From the NCBI GenBank assembly GCA_025769875.1, contig JAGFNK010000727.1, positions 1-23,902 of the forward strand: DNA of 23,902 nt. Reading direction: 5' to 3'. Below, one piece after another: positions 10,156 to 19,480 of this stretch (position 1 is its first letter; every line of letters begins with the position of its first letter). The DNA is from Russula earlei. Lineage: Eukaryota > Basidiomycota > Agaricomycetes > Russulales > Russulaceae. The translations under genes and the position numbers were made by a program. The notes beneath the pieces were generated by a model. That model did no database searches. It was not told the DNA's origin and worked only from the letters and a program-made list of their open reading frames with translations.

Positions 10156-11324
10156 TCAGATATAGCAACATTTGTGGAACCAACCTGCTGTGTCATCCAA
10201 TGTAACAGAGAATGCTGCCCTATACAGGAAAACCCACACATCGGTATCATCACCACCCAAGTCAGCATGAGCCACACCCCCATTCTGACGAACATAGGCC
10301 TTGATCTTTGAAAATGCGAGTTTGATTGGATTAAAATCAGGAGAGTATGGTGGCAGGTAAAGGAGCCGACATCCCCTTCATCAAATGAGCAATACATCAG
10401 CATGAGAATACAATATAATACCTTTCTTTGACCATTTGGGGTATTCATGGACTTCTATGAATGCATGCATTGTCCATGATCAATACTGAGTTCTTGCCAG
10501 GGAAGGGATTCATTTTCGAAAGTAGACCTTGGATGAAGCTGGTAAATAGTTCAGATGTGAAAGAACCCTCAACCAGCTGGCTATAGATGATGCCATTGAG
10601 TGAGAGCACTGGGAGAAGTGAATAACTGGATACTTTGTATTCTAGTCTGTTGTAGATATAGATAGCAGGACACACCATTTTCCTTGAATGAAAAAGCTCT
10701 TCCTTACTGCTGCTTGCCCTGACATTGCCCATGCTTGCCCTCGAAGGTCAGTTCAGCGATCAAAGGTGCTTTCATCCACAAAAACTGCCTGCTTGGTGGT
10801 ATAGGTGATGCCAAAGGTATACCAATACTGAAGGCACAGGTCCTCATTGTGCTCTAGTGCATTTTTGCTCAGCTGGGCAAGTCAGTGCACTTGAGTGTGA
10901 ACTCAAGGTGAAATGACTTACCTTCTTCATCATGAAGCCACTCCTTCTCAGGGTACGCCATATAGTTGTCAATGACACCTCAACGCCAGTCCTTTCTGTT
11001 AAAATATCTCTCAGCTCATCAAGATAGGCATCCGGAGTATGGACAATGGTGCCTTGAAGAAACTAGCCAATATGCGCCCACAGAACAAACTAGAGAATGT
11101 GGGGAACTCACTTGTACTTCCTGCATTGTAAGGATTCTATTTGCTGGTTGGAGTAGACTGTTTGGGCAATTGGCTGTTCCACGAGATCTGAAATTGGCCA
11201 CAATGTGCTCTATAGTACGACAAGGAACTCCAGTGTGATGGGTGATATTGTCAAGGGTCAATCTTGAAGACATGTGTAAGATAATCCAGCATGCATCATC
11301 AGACAATGCCCGGCCACATGGCAT
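10156..11324 (-). pseudogene. Decayed Tc1/mariner-like DDE transposase (E2)
   Basis: Read on the minus strand from Met at 11324 (MPCGRALSDD), the first exon is a helix-turn-helix segment (ISHMSSRLTL-like, HHTGVPCRTIEHI). After a frame break come TPDAYLDELRDILTERTG and WRTLRRSGFMMKK, then a GTAAGT donor near 10920, and then AVFVDESTFDR with the first catalytic Asp. An in-frame TGA follows at once. Further along are LLPVLSLNGI, VEGSF and SVLIMDNACIH (second Asp, 10469-10480), then PPYSPDFNPI at about 10320-10345. The family normally has Glu after NPI; here the codon is AAA, Lys. The frame ends with GWFHKCC at 10156. The order matches the DDE transposases common in agaricomycetes, recalled as a family and not searched. 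With a stop, frameshifts and a lost catalytic residue, this copy cannot be active. Confidence 0.8.
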
Positions 11325-11366
11325 ATGTTTAGTTGAGTGTGCGATGAAAAGCGTGATGTAAAGAAA

Positions 11367-13167
11367 GCATAAAGCAAGTGCATAAAGAGTCATGTGGCTT
11401 ATTCATCAACTTTCCACCTGTCCACTCCTACTCCAGGATGATGACAGGGCATTCTTCCCTTCCTAGAGCTGCTCACCATACCTTGCTCTACCCCTCCATT
11501 TCAACCCCCTAAACCCTCATGGGCTCAAAGCAATGTGCTTCAAAACGCCGGCCTGCACCAATACATACTACTGGCCAAAGGAAGGCTGCCTGAAAAAAAA
11601 CTGGTGGAAATGAAAATGACAGCTCAGGCACTCCCACTCAACCAAAGCGATCACAACCATGAGCTCAGGCTTCCAAGACATCCCTTCCTGCTATTGATGA
11701 GGATGGGGAGGAAGAGTCCTATGCCTTTGTAAATGCAGAAGCCTGGGAACTCACTACAGCACACATTCACGGACCACAAGACATGCAAAATTGTCGCAAA
11801 GGCGCACATCCTCAATGTCGACTCACCCACACACAGCTATATGGCTGGCTGCAAATCGCTTACAAGAGTACATATGTGTGTATTCCTTTTGTGCCATCTC
11901 CTCTTCGTCCTCACATCATCATCATCGTCACCGCCAGCACGCCACCCTCGCCCCCATCAACCGCTGCACGCCCTTGCCCTCAATGCCCCTGCCTTTACCA
12001 TGCACCAACAAGTCCCAACACACAGACGAAGAGCCCCGTACCACACCACCGTCTTCATTGCCATCAGATGGTGTTGCTACTGTACATTTTGGTATGCTTT
12101 TCTCCCCTTTTTTACTAGACTCTCATTTTGTTAGTCAGAGATCTGCACGCCGCCTATGCGTCCATTTCCCAGCCTGCCACCATCTTCCCTCTCCCTTTCT
12201 ACTTGCATGCCCCCTCGCTCCTCTACCTCGCATCTGCCATCCAAGTTCTCCAATCGTCCCACCCACAATCGTGTTTGGCAGCACCATCAGCGCCCAAGTG
12301 ACCACCCACCAGCACTCTCCCTATCCCCCCTCCAGCCTCTCCTTTGCATCATCTCCCCCTCCTTGCATTGTGACTTGACCACACCCCTCATCACCACACC
12401 TGGCCTTGGCCATCCTTCACAAATCGCCACACACCACTACCACAGCCGCTGGAGACCACAACTCGATACCTTGCGTTGTCCAGCTTCGGTCCCCTTCTCA
12501 CATCTAGATTTCCTTTCATATGCCAGTCTTTTGTGCTTTTCCTGTCCCTTAGCCTTAGTTCCCACCTGTATCTGCTACCATCTTGAATAAAGTTGCCCTG
12601 TTGTTCCCTTTTCATCTGTGTGAACCTGAGTGCAGTCAAATGAACAAATGTGTTCTCATGTTCCTGCTAGGTGCTCCTCCTCTTTGGAGCTTCAGTCTTA
12701 TGAAGTCATTCTGCATTCTTGGACACACTTCACCACCCCATGGGCTCAGGTGTGCATTTCCTGGGGGGCTCCTTCCTGGCACACAACCGTGCTACTGTCA
12801 CACGATATGAGGGAAACGACGTTGCACACCACAACACTTGAGTCAAAAACACTTTTATGGGGCTGCCTCAAGACAGCCCATGGGTACAACATGAGGGAAA
12901 CATAATAGATATAGACCACAATTTTGAGTTGTAATTCATCTAATACACATGTGGAGGTGGCTTGAGTCCAGCTCCACCAATTCTCACTCAAATCTCATGA
13001 AAGCAATGGGGCTGCCTAGCCCTCATTCAGGTGATTCAGGGACAATAAGTTTTTATGTGAATTGAAGCTGTTTTGAGGGAGATATTCACCCTGCACATTT
13101 GAGAGGGTTTTCTGCGCCAATTTGGGTGGAATTCAAACTCTGCCAAGTGTGCTGAAAACAGCAATAA
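11367..13167 (-). repeat. E2 right inverted arm
   Basis: Reverse complement of 8095-9899, with scattered substitutions. The 144-codon frame at 12156-12590 matches the left-arm frame 9103-8669 with eight amino-acid differences counted by eye, seven explained by transitions. A second, overlapping frame (11791-12378) is also open, so openness reflects composition and not selection. Confidence 0.85.
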
Positions 13168-13176
13168 TCAAAGTTT

Positions 13177-13347
13177 TCTTGACCATAATAACCCATAATG
13201 CTGTATTACAGCCATCTTCTACCCCATACTGTACCATATAGGTTGCTGAAGTGGAAGCAGATGGTACAGGTAATGGTACAGATAGTAGCCATATACCTAC
13301 CATATTGAGTACAGCCATAGCCATATACAGTACAGTTGGCAGCCCTA
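13177..13347 (-). repeat. Second copy of the TAGGGCTGCC short repeat, inverted
   Basis: Reading leftward from 13347 the sequence begins TAGGGCTGCCAACTG and continues through a TATGGCTATGG-type low-complexity part. It then gives GTACCATCTGCTTCCAC and TATGGTACAGTATGGGGTA, the same order as at 4906. It abuts the right end of E2. Confidence 0.45.
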
Positions 13348-14227
13348 ATGCATGCAATTGAGTCACACATTTGTGATTTTGTCAGATACAGCAGTCATGG
13401 AGCCAATATAGAATTGAGGGAATGTTCTTGCTTTTTGGACATTTTTGATTTTGATCTGGATTAAACAAAACTGAAAAGGGGCAAAAGAAATGTATTTCTC
13501 CCTGAGGGGAGTGGAAAAAATTGACAGGTCAAAATGATCCCTGGGACACACCATGTTGCACTTTTGTCCTCCACATGCACCCCTGGTGGCCCAAAACCAC
13601 CAGTTTCAACTGACATGATGGGCAGGAAGGGATAAGTCAAATCTATTATAATTAAATACCAATCGTTTTATGTAACACTACCATTGTTTGACCTTACCTT
13701 ACATCATACATTCCAAGTTGTTGTATATAGGATAATGCTTTGTACATGTATATGACCAAGACTAATAGTAACCATTGTCCTTTCATCTCATCCACTGTGA
13801 ACCCTCTGAGCTCTAATAATGTCTGTGTCTGTTCATAGTCAACTCAGTGGACAATAAAAGTAAAAAATTCCAAGTGCTGATCATGAGTAGGCTCTGTTGT
13901 TGCAATGATAAATTATATTACATAAAGTAATGACTTGGGTAACTGATAGGTACAATATATATTATAGTTTTCATCTTACCTGTAAGAAATTGAAACATTG
14001 ACTGATAGATCTGCTGCAATCTTATCATAATATACACTGCACTTCAACAGTATCCCCACAAGTCCTCAGATTCATTAAATCAGCTATATTACTACATACA
14101 TGAAGTCAAGTCAGGTTTTCAATTCAGTGGTTAAGATTGTAATAAGACGTGGAAAACGACAGCAAGCAGATTTCAGATCGTGTCTGTATCGTCGCTAGAA
14201 TGATCGGGAATCGTTGGTTCAATTGCG
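13348..14227. other. AT-rich intergenic region between transposons and R1
   Basis: No gene was found. The stretch holds an AATAAAAG signal on the plus strand near 13853 and is markedly AT-rich from 13630 to 14110. It includes the 3' flank of R1. A CaaX-like ending (CTCI, 13741-13755) occurs on the plus strand without a usable start codon. Confidence 0.6.
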
Positions 14228-15725
14228 TCAGACAGAGTAGGTGGAAGATGAAAGATCCGATGCGAGGGTCATCGGATCCGGCCGGGGTAACTGATCCTCT
14301 GACCCCAGCTCAACGCTCTGTACATAGGATGGTCTGATGGAATCTGAACTCGAATGGTGCTTGACCTTGGGATCGGGTTGAACTTGGTCAACGAGGTAAT
14401 TGGGGAAGACCGAGAATTGATGGGTAGACGAAACCATCGAGTCGCGCTTGTGAGAAGTCACAGAGACCGTGACGCCGCGCTTGAATTGCAACATACTGAA
14501 GAGCCGTTAGCCCAAGAGTAGAGATCAGTAGAATCGAACGAACTACGTACCTCTGGGACGTGCCAAATAGAGTGCTAGACGAGTTCGAAATGCCGATACG
14601 ACTAGCAACCGATGTGTACACGAGACGATAGTGTTTGCGTGCCTCTTCCGCAAAACCGAAGAACGCGAAAATGACAAAAGCGCATGCGACAAGCACCCAG
14701 CGGAACATCTCGAGTGAGTCGATGTGGGCGGGGTCGTTCTTCCAAACAAAAGCCGGGACCTGGATGACCCGAGAAAAGTTGCTGTGCGTGTCGGACCAGC
14801 TTATCCAGGGGGTAAGACCCAACTTTGCATTGTGCACAATCACATATGTCGCCAATGGAACACTTGCAATCATGTCAACGGAAGAAAGTGCCATCAGGCG
14901 GAAGTAGCGGCTACGATTGACGCCGTTGGTGAAAGTCATAATCTGTTGGAATTGACGGCCCCGGTCGTAGAAGTGATAAATGGTCCTTGCTGCTATTAGT
15001 GAGTCGCGATGACAATGGGCGACGAGTGAGCAGCTCACTCACCGCAGTAGATAAATGATACACAGCCAATCACCAAGGGCCACGCGTAGACGAGAAAGTA
15101 AGAGGGTAGCCTGTTCACGATTGCGGGGAAAGGGCCAAAATCCTCAAACAAGTTATAACGATGTCCCGTAACGATGTATGCTGCGTTGTGCCCGTGTCAA
15201 TAATCGGTTGAGAAAGTCTGGGCACGTTTACCTGAAATCATGTGGAGAATTGGAATGCCAAGACCAATCATCAAATCAATCATGATTTGTCGGCGCTTCT
15301 CTGTGTCTGTGATCACACTTTTCGCCGAAGCTATCTTATAGAGGCGACGGTTGATGCAAAGTGAGCAAGCAGATATTGCAACATTTAGCCCGATTTGAAT
15401 TCGGACTACTGTGGAATGGTTTGGTTGAATCCTTCAAGTAAAACGTGTCAGGAGCTTACCAATGTCACAATAGACCGGAGCCTTGTCGATCATGTTCTTA
15501 TTCCATACGATCGAGTTGATGCATTGAATCAGACACCCGAGTCCGGTCCAGGCCATGAACAAGCAAGTTCCTACATTCCAAGCTGTGCACACCCTTCTTT
15601 GACTCCCTGCTTTGAAGACGTGCATGAATGTGCGTACCTTCTAGGTGCCAATAAAAGGGAATGGCACAGAGAACGAACCCAATGAACGAGAAGACCGTAT
15701 AGACCTGGTTTGGAAGGGTGTCCAT
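14228..15725 (-). CDS. STE3-like pheromone receptor R1
   Basis: A seven-transmembrane G-protein-coupled receptor of the fungal STE3 (class D) family, expected in the plasma membrane, binding a lipidated peptide pheromone and signalling to the mating MAP-kinase pathway. Six exons join without a break: 15725-15638, 15582-15460, 15408-15232, 15180-15043, 14989-14551 and 14495-14228, giving about 410 residues. Donors include GTACGC, GTAAGC and GTACGT. The start MDTLPNQ leads straight into TM1 (about 8-28). Other helices lie near 33-55, 72-95, 113-134, 155-175, 200-225 and 265-288. Family motifs seen are VFSFIGF, INSIVWN, CINRRLYKI, GHRYNLFEDFGP, GLTPWISW and FGFAEEARKHYRLVY. The cytoplasmic tail after about 320 is Ser/Pro-rich and ends STYSV. 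It is the tandem paralogue of R2. Whether it is a mating-type receptor or a non-mating STE3-like copy cannot be told from sequence. Confidence 0.93.
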
Positions 15726-16636
15726 CGTGGTTCTTGAATCCGAAAATGTATTTGAGGAAAACCACGTACGCGACTCGCCAGAGGGTTTGAGAGAGATGAA
15801 AGTACCCACAGGAGCGCCTTAAGACTCAGAGGTGAAGGCGATAGTTCTGGCTATCATAGACCATGACGGCAACCTCAAGGTCGCCATCTTTCGTACATGC
15901 TTCGAGACCATCTCAGGATCATATGTGACGGAACTTAACTTAATTTGAGACGTCTTCCCCCACCGACTCCTCGAAAGGCGATTCTCTGATCTGGGCGCTC
16001 ACACCACTTGTTACCTTTGCTATATCCCTTGTACCTGTGGATCATGCTGTAAATAGAGAGAGAAACTTGAAGGCCGAACTTATCATATAGCAGCTAGGGC
16101 GGAGTTTTAATATGATTTGCTACATCACATGATGTGACTGGCCGTACAGTGTCGCACAGTGCTCTTGCCAGGCCACGGCGAAAAGCTGGTGCAGTCGGCC
16201 GCTCACAGTAGTTCAAGTTGGCCGACTGAAAAGTTCCTCATTGTCAAATTGTTGAAGCCACAATCAGAGGCGATTTCAAATGCAGCTCGTCTACGCACTT
16301 TCCCGTGTGGCGGGGGCCATCGAGCCCTGACCATGACGTCCACGTGTTCGCATCTGAATGTTGGCTGATACGTATCGAGAATCGATCTATATGGCGAAGT
16401 GCTACATTAGAACGTGAAACAAAATCACGTCCTCGGATCCAAGCGAAGAAAATGAAAATGAATGTATGAAATATCGTTACAGTAAAATGTGGTGGCACAT
16501 TGCTGAGCCATTCAACGCGTCGGCATGGGTATGTGTGGCAATAAAAATACACATAGTCAAGTGAGTGTTTGAATGTGGGCTGATGAAAAGGAATCCAACA
16601 AATAACGAAATCAAAGGTATTAAAAAAGACTGGAGT
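15726..16636. other. R1 upstream / R2 downstream intergenic region
   Basis: About 0.9 kb with the presumed R1 promoter and R2 3' end. I scanned both strands for Cys plus three residues plus stop. The hits were CDGT, CYIT and CFTF, each in a frame too short or stopped immediately upstream, so no pheromone precursor is called. A plus-strand open frame at 16159-16368 (69 codons) has no recognisable content. Confidence 0.55.
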
Positions 16637-18220
16637 TCAGACCGTGTCAGCCGCGTCGCTAGAATATACGTGAAGGTTGGACTTGGTCGTGTCAGGCGTA
16701 TGAGGCCCGTCAGATCTGGGATCCCCTGCCGCGGTGGTCGCTTCCGGCTCGGGTGACTGGCCTGACGCCACGGGCTCAAAGGAACCCACAGAAGACGATG
16801 CCACGGAGTCCGTGGGTGAATATTGCTCGATCTTGAAATCAGGCTTTGAGTCACCCGCAAGGGAAATGGACGGGATCGAGAGTTGGTCGGTAAAAGAGAC
16901 GGTCGAGTAACGCTTGTCCCCAGTTGCCGTGATCACGGAGACGGTAATGCCGCCTTTGCTCTTTACATGAGGGAGAGACGAAGTACTGAAAAGCCGTGAG
17001 CGCATGAAAAGAGATCAGAATAGCGAAGAATGCATACGCATGTGATGATCCGTGAAGGGTGCCAGAAGTTGTTGTCAAGAGGCCAATACGGCTGGCGAGC
17101 GAAGTGTACACGAGACGGTAATGATGGCGCGCCTCAACCGCAAAACCGAAGAAAGCAAAAAAGATGAACGCGCAAAGGACAAGCAACCAGCGGTACATCT
17201 CCAACCCAACAACTACGGCGTGGTCATTCTTCCAAATGAAAGCCGCGTACTGAGCGACCCGAGAATAGTTGCTGTGCGTGTCATCCCAGCTTATCCAGGG
17301 AGTGACACCCATTTTCGCATTGCTCACAATGAAATACGTCCCTAACGGAACGGTTCCTAGAATCTCGACGGAGGAAAGCGCCATCAGACGGAGGTAGCGG
17401 CCACGATTGAGACCACGGTTGAAAGACATTATTTCCTTGAACTTGAAGATCGTCAACACTTTGTAGAAGAAAACATTTGCAACTGATGAGCGGCAGAAGG
17501 AATGAGTGTAGGCAATCCTGGACACTCACCACAGTAGATGAGTGATATACAACCGATTGCCACGGGCCAGGCAAAGAAGAGGTAGAAGGACGGCGGCATG
17601 AGCACAATTTCAAAACTAGGGCCGAAGTCCTCATATATGTCGTAACGATGCCCCGAAACGATGTACTCTGCATCGCGGGTACATGAACAACTAGTCGAGG
17701 ATGAATGTTTTGGGTGCACTTACGGACAGGGATTTGGAGAAGAGGGATGCCAAGACCAATGAGCAAATCAGTTATAATGGCGCGGCGCTTCTCTGCGCGT
17801 GTGATCATCACGGCTTTTACAGTAGCAATCTTATAGAGGCGACGGTTGATGCAAAGTGAGGCGGCAGGGATTGCAACATTCATGGCAACCTGAAAGCGAG
17901 TTGCTGGATGACGTTTTCAGTGTTCAATTCAAAAACAGCGCATCAAAAGCTGACCAATGTCACAGTAGACTGGAGCCCTGTTAATCATGTTATTATTCCA
18001 TACGATCGAGTTGATGCATTGAATCAGACAAGCGAGTCCGGTCCAAGCCATGTATAAGCAGGTTCCTGTATTCCAAGCTGTGCAAACCCATTCTTAGACC
18101 TATACTCCAGGGACAAAAATGAATGCACGTACCTTCAAGGTGCCAGTAAAAGGGAATGGCACACATGAGGAAACCAACAAATGAGAACGCGGTGTAGACC
18201 TGATTTGGAGGGGGAGCCAT
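16637..18220 (-). CDS. STE3-like pheromone receptor R2
   Basis: Second STE3-family seven-transmembrane pheromone receptor, same strand and intron layout as R1. Exons 18220-18133, 18077-17955, 17903-17724, 17667-17530, 17482-17038 and 16985-16637 join in frame to about 440 residues. Exons 1, 2 and 4 are exactly as long as in R1 (88, 123 and 138 nt), so the two arose by duplication. The start MAPPPNQ at 18220 was chosen because it aligns with MDTLPNQ in R1; an upstream Met at 18232 would add four residues (MRTT), of which RTT is also encoded upstream of the R1 start. Motifs: FSFVGFLMCAIPFYWHLE, INSIVWNN, DIATRFQVAMNV, CINRRLYKIA, GHRYDIYEDFGP, GVTPWISW and FGFAVEARHHYRLVY. The third intron acceptor (CCAG before CAACTC) was picked to keep the DIATRF frame. 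The tail is longer than that of R1 and acidic/Ser-rich, ending AADTV. Confidence 0.92.
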
Positions 18221-18431
18221 TGTGGTTCTCAAGTGTGGAGGTGTGATCGACGAGAAATATCGGGGGGACTCGCCAGGGAGATGAGCTAGGCGAAAGTGCT
18301 TTGCATGGACCCGGCGGAGAGGTTTAAGAGGTGAAAGCGGGACACGCTAGCTCAGGTACAAAAGTGGACGTCCCCTTGTATTTCGCGAGTCTACGTCGAG
18401 AACATCGCAACGTTACACTTTCCCCCCCAGA

Positions 18432-18959
18432 ATGGGGCGTCATTTGGGCCTGCCTAAACGGGAGAGTCGTTTATGGCCGGAGAAGGAAAGTCTTGATGGA
18501 TGCCGAGAGCCTTGCCCTTATCGGGAAGTGGGCGCGGTAAGAAGCTTACACGCGATTGGACGGTACCACGGAACAATCGGCCTGGGCCGGCCACGTGGTC
18601 AAGCTTTTTGGCATTGGGGTACCACGGACCGTGGACAACGAGGGGGCGCACTCTCGTCCCAGGCGACTTTGTTCTCGCGTGTCCCTTCAGGCTTGGTCAC
18701 TTGCAAGATGACGCGCCGTGAGGTACACGTCTACTACAACAAAGGTCAAGGATGCCCATGTCTGATTCTATCGGAGATGTCGAAGCGAAGAACAAGACAA
18801 GCGTTCGAAGCAGCCGGAAGCGCCGCCCTGGTCAGAGACAACCGGGATGATTGCCCACCCAGGTCCCCACAAGTGCTCGTTGGGTACGGGTACCAGGGTG
18901 AAGCATGCATGACACGGCTCTACTCAAAAAATGGAGGCTGCCAGGTGGCGCCGTGGTGA
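18432..18959 (+). CDS. Hypothetical 175-codon open frame between R2 and R3
   Basis: An ATG-started, intronless frame in a GC-rich stretch, antisense relative to the receptors. It has no membrane segment, no recognised domain, and a run of basic and Gly-rich residues (GRPRGQ, SKRRTRQ). It ends in CQVAPW, so it is not a CaaX protein. Given the local GC content a chance frame of this length is plausible. The alternative is that the stretch is simply the R2 promoter region. Confidence 0.15.
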   Translation: MGRHLGLPKRESRLWPEKESLDGCREPCPYREVGAVRSLHAIGRYHGTIGLGRPRGQAFWHWGTTDRGQRGGALSSQATLFSRVPSGLVTCKMTRREVHVYYNKGQGCPCLILSEMSKRRTRQAFEAAGSAALVRDNRDDCPPRSPQVLVGYGYQGEACMTRLYSKNGGCQVAPW

Positions 18960-19480
18960 AGATTATCAGACTATCGATTTGCAGAGTGTCTTGCCAAGGT
19001 CTTGGTCCGATGGTGCCTCTGTTGTGTCGATTTAGGTATGATAGAGTTCCAGGCCTGATAGACGGTATGAAAGATCAATGAGGGTGTATGGAGGTGGTCG
19101 AAGATAGAGAGAAGTTTGGTGGAAGCGGTCTCCTGTCAGCCACGTATATGAGGCCTGCCCGCCTTATTGTTCACCACACAGAGAAAAGCCTCGTGGTCAT
19201 TGCCTATCAGCCCTTATTGTTTCGCCGCTGCCCATGCCTAATAAGCGATCATGTGATTACATCGTCTAAGCCGCCGACGTGAAGGACATGAATGTGGACT
19301 CCTATAAGCTTGTATGCGTAACTCACATGCAAGGTAGTTAGTTTACAGGTAACAAGGTGCTACAGAACGTAAAGATTCGAAGGATATCGAGCTCGGAATT
19401 TGCTACAGGTTGTCGAATGTAAATGCGTGCAAAGCTGGTAATTACTTGTAGGGATCGAAATAAAAAGATGGATATATAGT
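18960..19480. other. Intergenic region downstream of R3; no gene
   Basis: No coding feature was recognised. The CaaX scan found CGLL (19293-19307) in a 16-codon frame without Met, and CYRT (around 19359), both rejected. The R3 3' end lies at its right edge. Confidence 0.5.

Larger units (their letters stand above)
8095..13167. mobile_element. Tc1/mariner-like element E2 with ~1.8 kb terminal inverted repeats
   Basis: The sequence 8095-9899 reappears inverted at 11367-13167. Between the arms lies about 1.47 kb holding a decayed DDE transposase on the minus strand. The similarity fades outside ATTGCCATTTTCAGCACACTT on the left and its mirror on the right, giving an element of about 5.07 kb. 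No TA duplication was identified at the ends, so the exact terminus may be a few bases off. Arms this long are unusual for Tc1/mariner elements, whose inverted repeats are usually tens to hundreds of bases. An alternative is that the transposase was captured inside an unrelated foldback element. Confidence 0.75.

Noticed and set aside
11791..12378. 195-codon plus-strand frame in the E2 right arm
   Set aside because: Overlaps other open frames on the same strand, is Ser/Pro/His-rich, and is not kept intact in the left arm.
13636..13755. Plus-strand frame ending Cys-Thr-Cys-Ile
   Set aside because: No usable Met upstream within the open frame and very AT-rich context; most likely chance.
16112..16132. 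Plus-strand ending Cys-Tyr-Ile-Thr
   Set aside because: Only a six-residue peptide from the nearest Met, with a stop eight codons before that.
18559..18736. Minus-strand frame ending Cys-Gln-Lys-Ala
   Set aside because: The two positions after Cys are polar, and the frame has no Met before the upstream stop.
19257..19307. Plus-strand ending Cys-Gly-Leu-Leu
   Set aside because: A 16-codon frame without Met; too short for a pheromone precursor.
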